From Saccharibacillus sp. O23 (GTDB taxonomy: Bacteria; Bacillota; Bacilli; Paenibacillales; Paenibacillaceae), in assembly GCF_002205895.1 (NCBI RefSeq), contig NZ_NJDE01000024.1:37712-101711 (forward strand): DNA of 64,000 nucleotides, in the 5' to 3' direction. Below are positions 63,244-64,000 of the stretch, in pieces (positions within the stretch are counted from its first letter, which is position 1; each line of letters starts with the position of its first letter). The notes below the pieces were generated by a model. That model ran no database searches and had not been told where the DNA came from. It saw nothing but the letters and a program-made list of their open reading frames with translations. The position numbers and the translations under genes were made by a program.

Positions 63244-63591
63244 ATGAACGAAACGGATCGGCTGCTCGGTCGGGTGGAGGATTGGACAGAAGAGATGCTG
63301 CTGCGCGGAACGGCGCAGTTCGCGCCGGAGGATGCGCGGCTGTTGGAACGGCTGGCCGATGACGCGCGGCGGCTCGGCATGGAATTATTGGAGCAGCTGC
63401 TGCGGAATGTCGCGAGTGCCGGAGAAAGGGAGCGGCTTACGGGGGCGGAGTCGGAAGCGGAAGACGGAGAAGAACTGCCGGGTTTGTTTTTCCGTCTGTG
63501 CGCGTATGCGCAGCTTGCGCGCGAGAACGCCGAAGCGTCTTTCGAAGAAGAATCCGAAGCGGCGCTGGAAGGGGAAGAAGCAAACGGATAG
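63244..63591 (+). CDS. Small acidic helical protein of unknown function
   Basis: A 115-residue, strongly acidic protein, nearly all helical (DARLLERLADDARRLGMELL, FFRLCAYAQLARENAEASFEEE), without membrane segments. GGAAGGAGGAG lies just before the ATG. It is the last plus-strand gene after the SWIM gene and may belong to the cluster, but it is separated from it by the four-unit repeat array. No family recognised. Confidence 0.62.
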   Translation: MNETDRLLGRVEDWTEEMLLRGTAQFAPEDARLLERLADDARRLGMELLEQLLRNVASAGERERLTGAESEAEDGEELPGLFFRLCAYAQLARENAEASFEEESEAALEGEEANG

Positions 63592-63764
63592 ACAGCGGGG
63601 AACCAAGCCGTACGAAAGCGAGCCTGATCGACATCCCCAAAAGCGGTCTGCCGTTCCGGCGCGGGCCGATGCGAAGCGCGCTGCCGAAGATAAGAGAGAT
63701 GCGCGGCTGCGTATAAGCCTTGTCTTCGGCTTTTTTGAAGTTTGCCGCCCGGCTTCCGAAAAAT

Positions 63765-64000
63765 CTATGGTCTGCGCGGCTGCTCGTAAGCGCCGTCGGC
63801 TCCTTTTTGAGCCGGGCGGGATTGCTCTTCGGCAGGCGGCTTGCCGGACGAAGTCGGCCGAGAGCTGTCGGTTTTGCCCGATTGGGAAGAATCGGCCGGG
63901 CGGGATTGCTCTTCGGCAGGCGGCTTGCCGGACGAAGTCGGCTGAGAGCTGTCGGTTTTGCCCGATTGAGTCGAATCGGTCGGACGAGATTGCTCTTCGG
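63765..64000 (-). CDS. C-terminal tail of a repeat-rich protein (partial)
   Basis: The frame is open to the right edge and ends with TAG at 63767-63765, giving the last 77 residues of a minus-strand gene. They consist of a 28-residue repeat beginning EEQSRP and running through QSGKTDSS and PTSSGKPPA, followed by the end AQKGADGAYEQPRRP. The DNA repeat is 84 bp, at 63817, 63901 and 63985 (the last cut by the edge). Such Pro/Ser/Lys-rich tails occur on wall-spanning proteins, for example class A penicillin-binding proteins, but the gene body is not in the window and no assignment is possible. Confidence 0.72.
   Translation of the reverse strand, partial: EEQSRPTDSTQSGKTDSSQPTSSGKPPAEEQSRPADSSQSGKTDSSRPTSSGKPPAEEQSRPAQKGADGAYEQPRRP
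63817..64000. repeat. 84-bp in-frame tandem repeat
   Basis: CGGGATTGCTCTTCGGCAGG recurs with exact 84-base periodicity at 63817 and 63901, and again (with two changes) at 63985 up to the window edge. Copies are almost identical, so the number may vary between strains. Confidence 0.85.

Overview
The window looks like a chromosomal segment of a GC-rich, Gram-positive, low-GC-phylum bacterium, most likely a Paenibacillaceae member (Paenibacillus/Saccharibacillus-like). Supporting signs are AGGAGG-type ribosome binding sites on nearly every gene, many Rho-independent terminators, a T-box leader on serS, a yybP-ykoY leader on a TerC gene, DUF4179 anti-sigma genes, an IDEAL-domain protein and a CcdC-family protein. 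The genus is inference. I see no rRNA, CRISPR array, prophage or transposase gene; there is one tRNA.

1-9.2 kb: the end of an ABC-2 permease, a small secreted/anchored protein, L-lactate dehydrogenase, a zinc-free NADP oxidoreductase, an anchored DUF4309-GH3 beta-N-acetylhexosaminidase fusion, and a divergent LacI regulator / GH1 6-phospho-beta-glucosidase pair with an operator between them. An array of four dyad repeats follows the glucosidase. 9.2-19.4 kb: a CcdC-like membrane protein, then a compact five-gene operon: CheY-like regulator, hybrid histidine kinase, Hpt-REC-degenerate GGDEF-REC protein, membrane-anchored HEAT protein and a GT2 glycan synthase with an extracellular C-terminal domain. 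The GGDEF domain has lost its active-site motif but keeps the RxxD inhibitory-site motif, so I read the operon as a phosphorelay plus c-di-GMP-receptor controlled exopolysaccharide synthase.

19.8-30.8 kb: a GH65 phosphorylase fused to a beta-phosphoglucomutase, then three tandem ECF sigma/DUF4179 anti-sigma modules with an additional secreted DUF4179 protein. 30.9-43.0 kb: housekeeping and small genes: ArsR-type regulator, lactonase, DUF4385, a GC-rich membrane gene with a probable frameshift, an NAD(P)-binding protein, the bifunctional NAD(P)H-hydrate repair enzyme, a chemotaxis receptor, SerS with its T-box, and an IDEAL-domain protein. 43.0-51.5 kb: TerC with Mn riboswitch, anaerobic ribonucleotide reductase nrdD/nrdG with two NrdR boxes, a thiamine-binding-type protein, tRNA-Thr, a secreted protein, a diguanylate cyclase without I-site, and a Gly/His-rich small membrane protein.

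51.8-63.6 kb: the most system-like region, a MoxR AAA+ ATPase, DUF5682 protein, VWA protein, DUF4132 (MolR-like) protein, an unknown protein and a SWIM zinc-finger protein, matching the E. coli yehI/yehL/yehM/yehP/yehQ family set. A second four-unit dyad array, with nearly the same 50/60-70/50 bp spacing as the first, follows it. The window ends inside the repeat-rich tail of a minus-strand gene.

Functional assignments rest on motifs read by eye; no database search was run.
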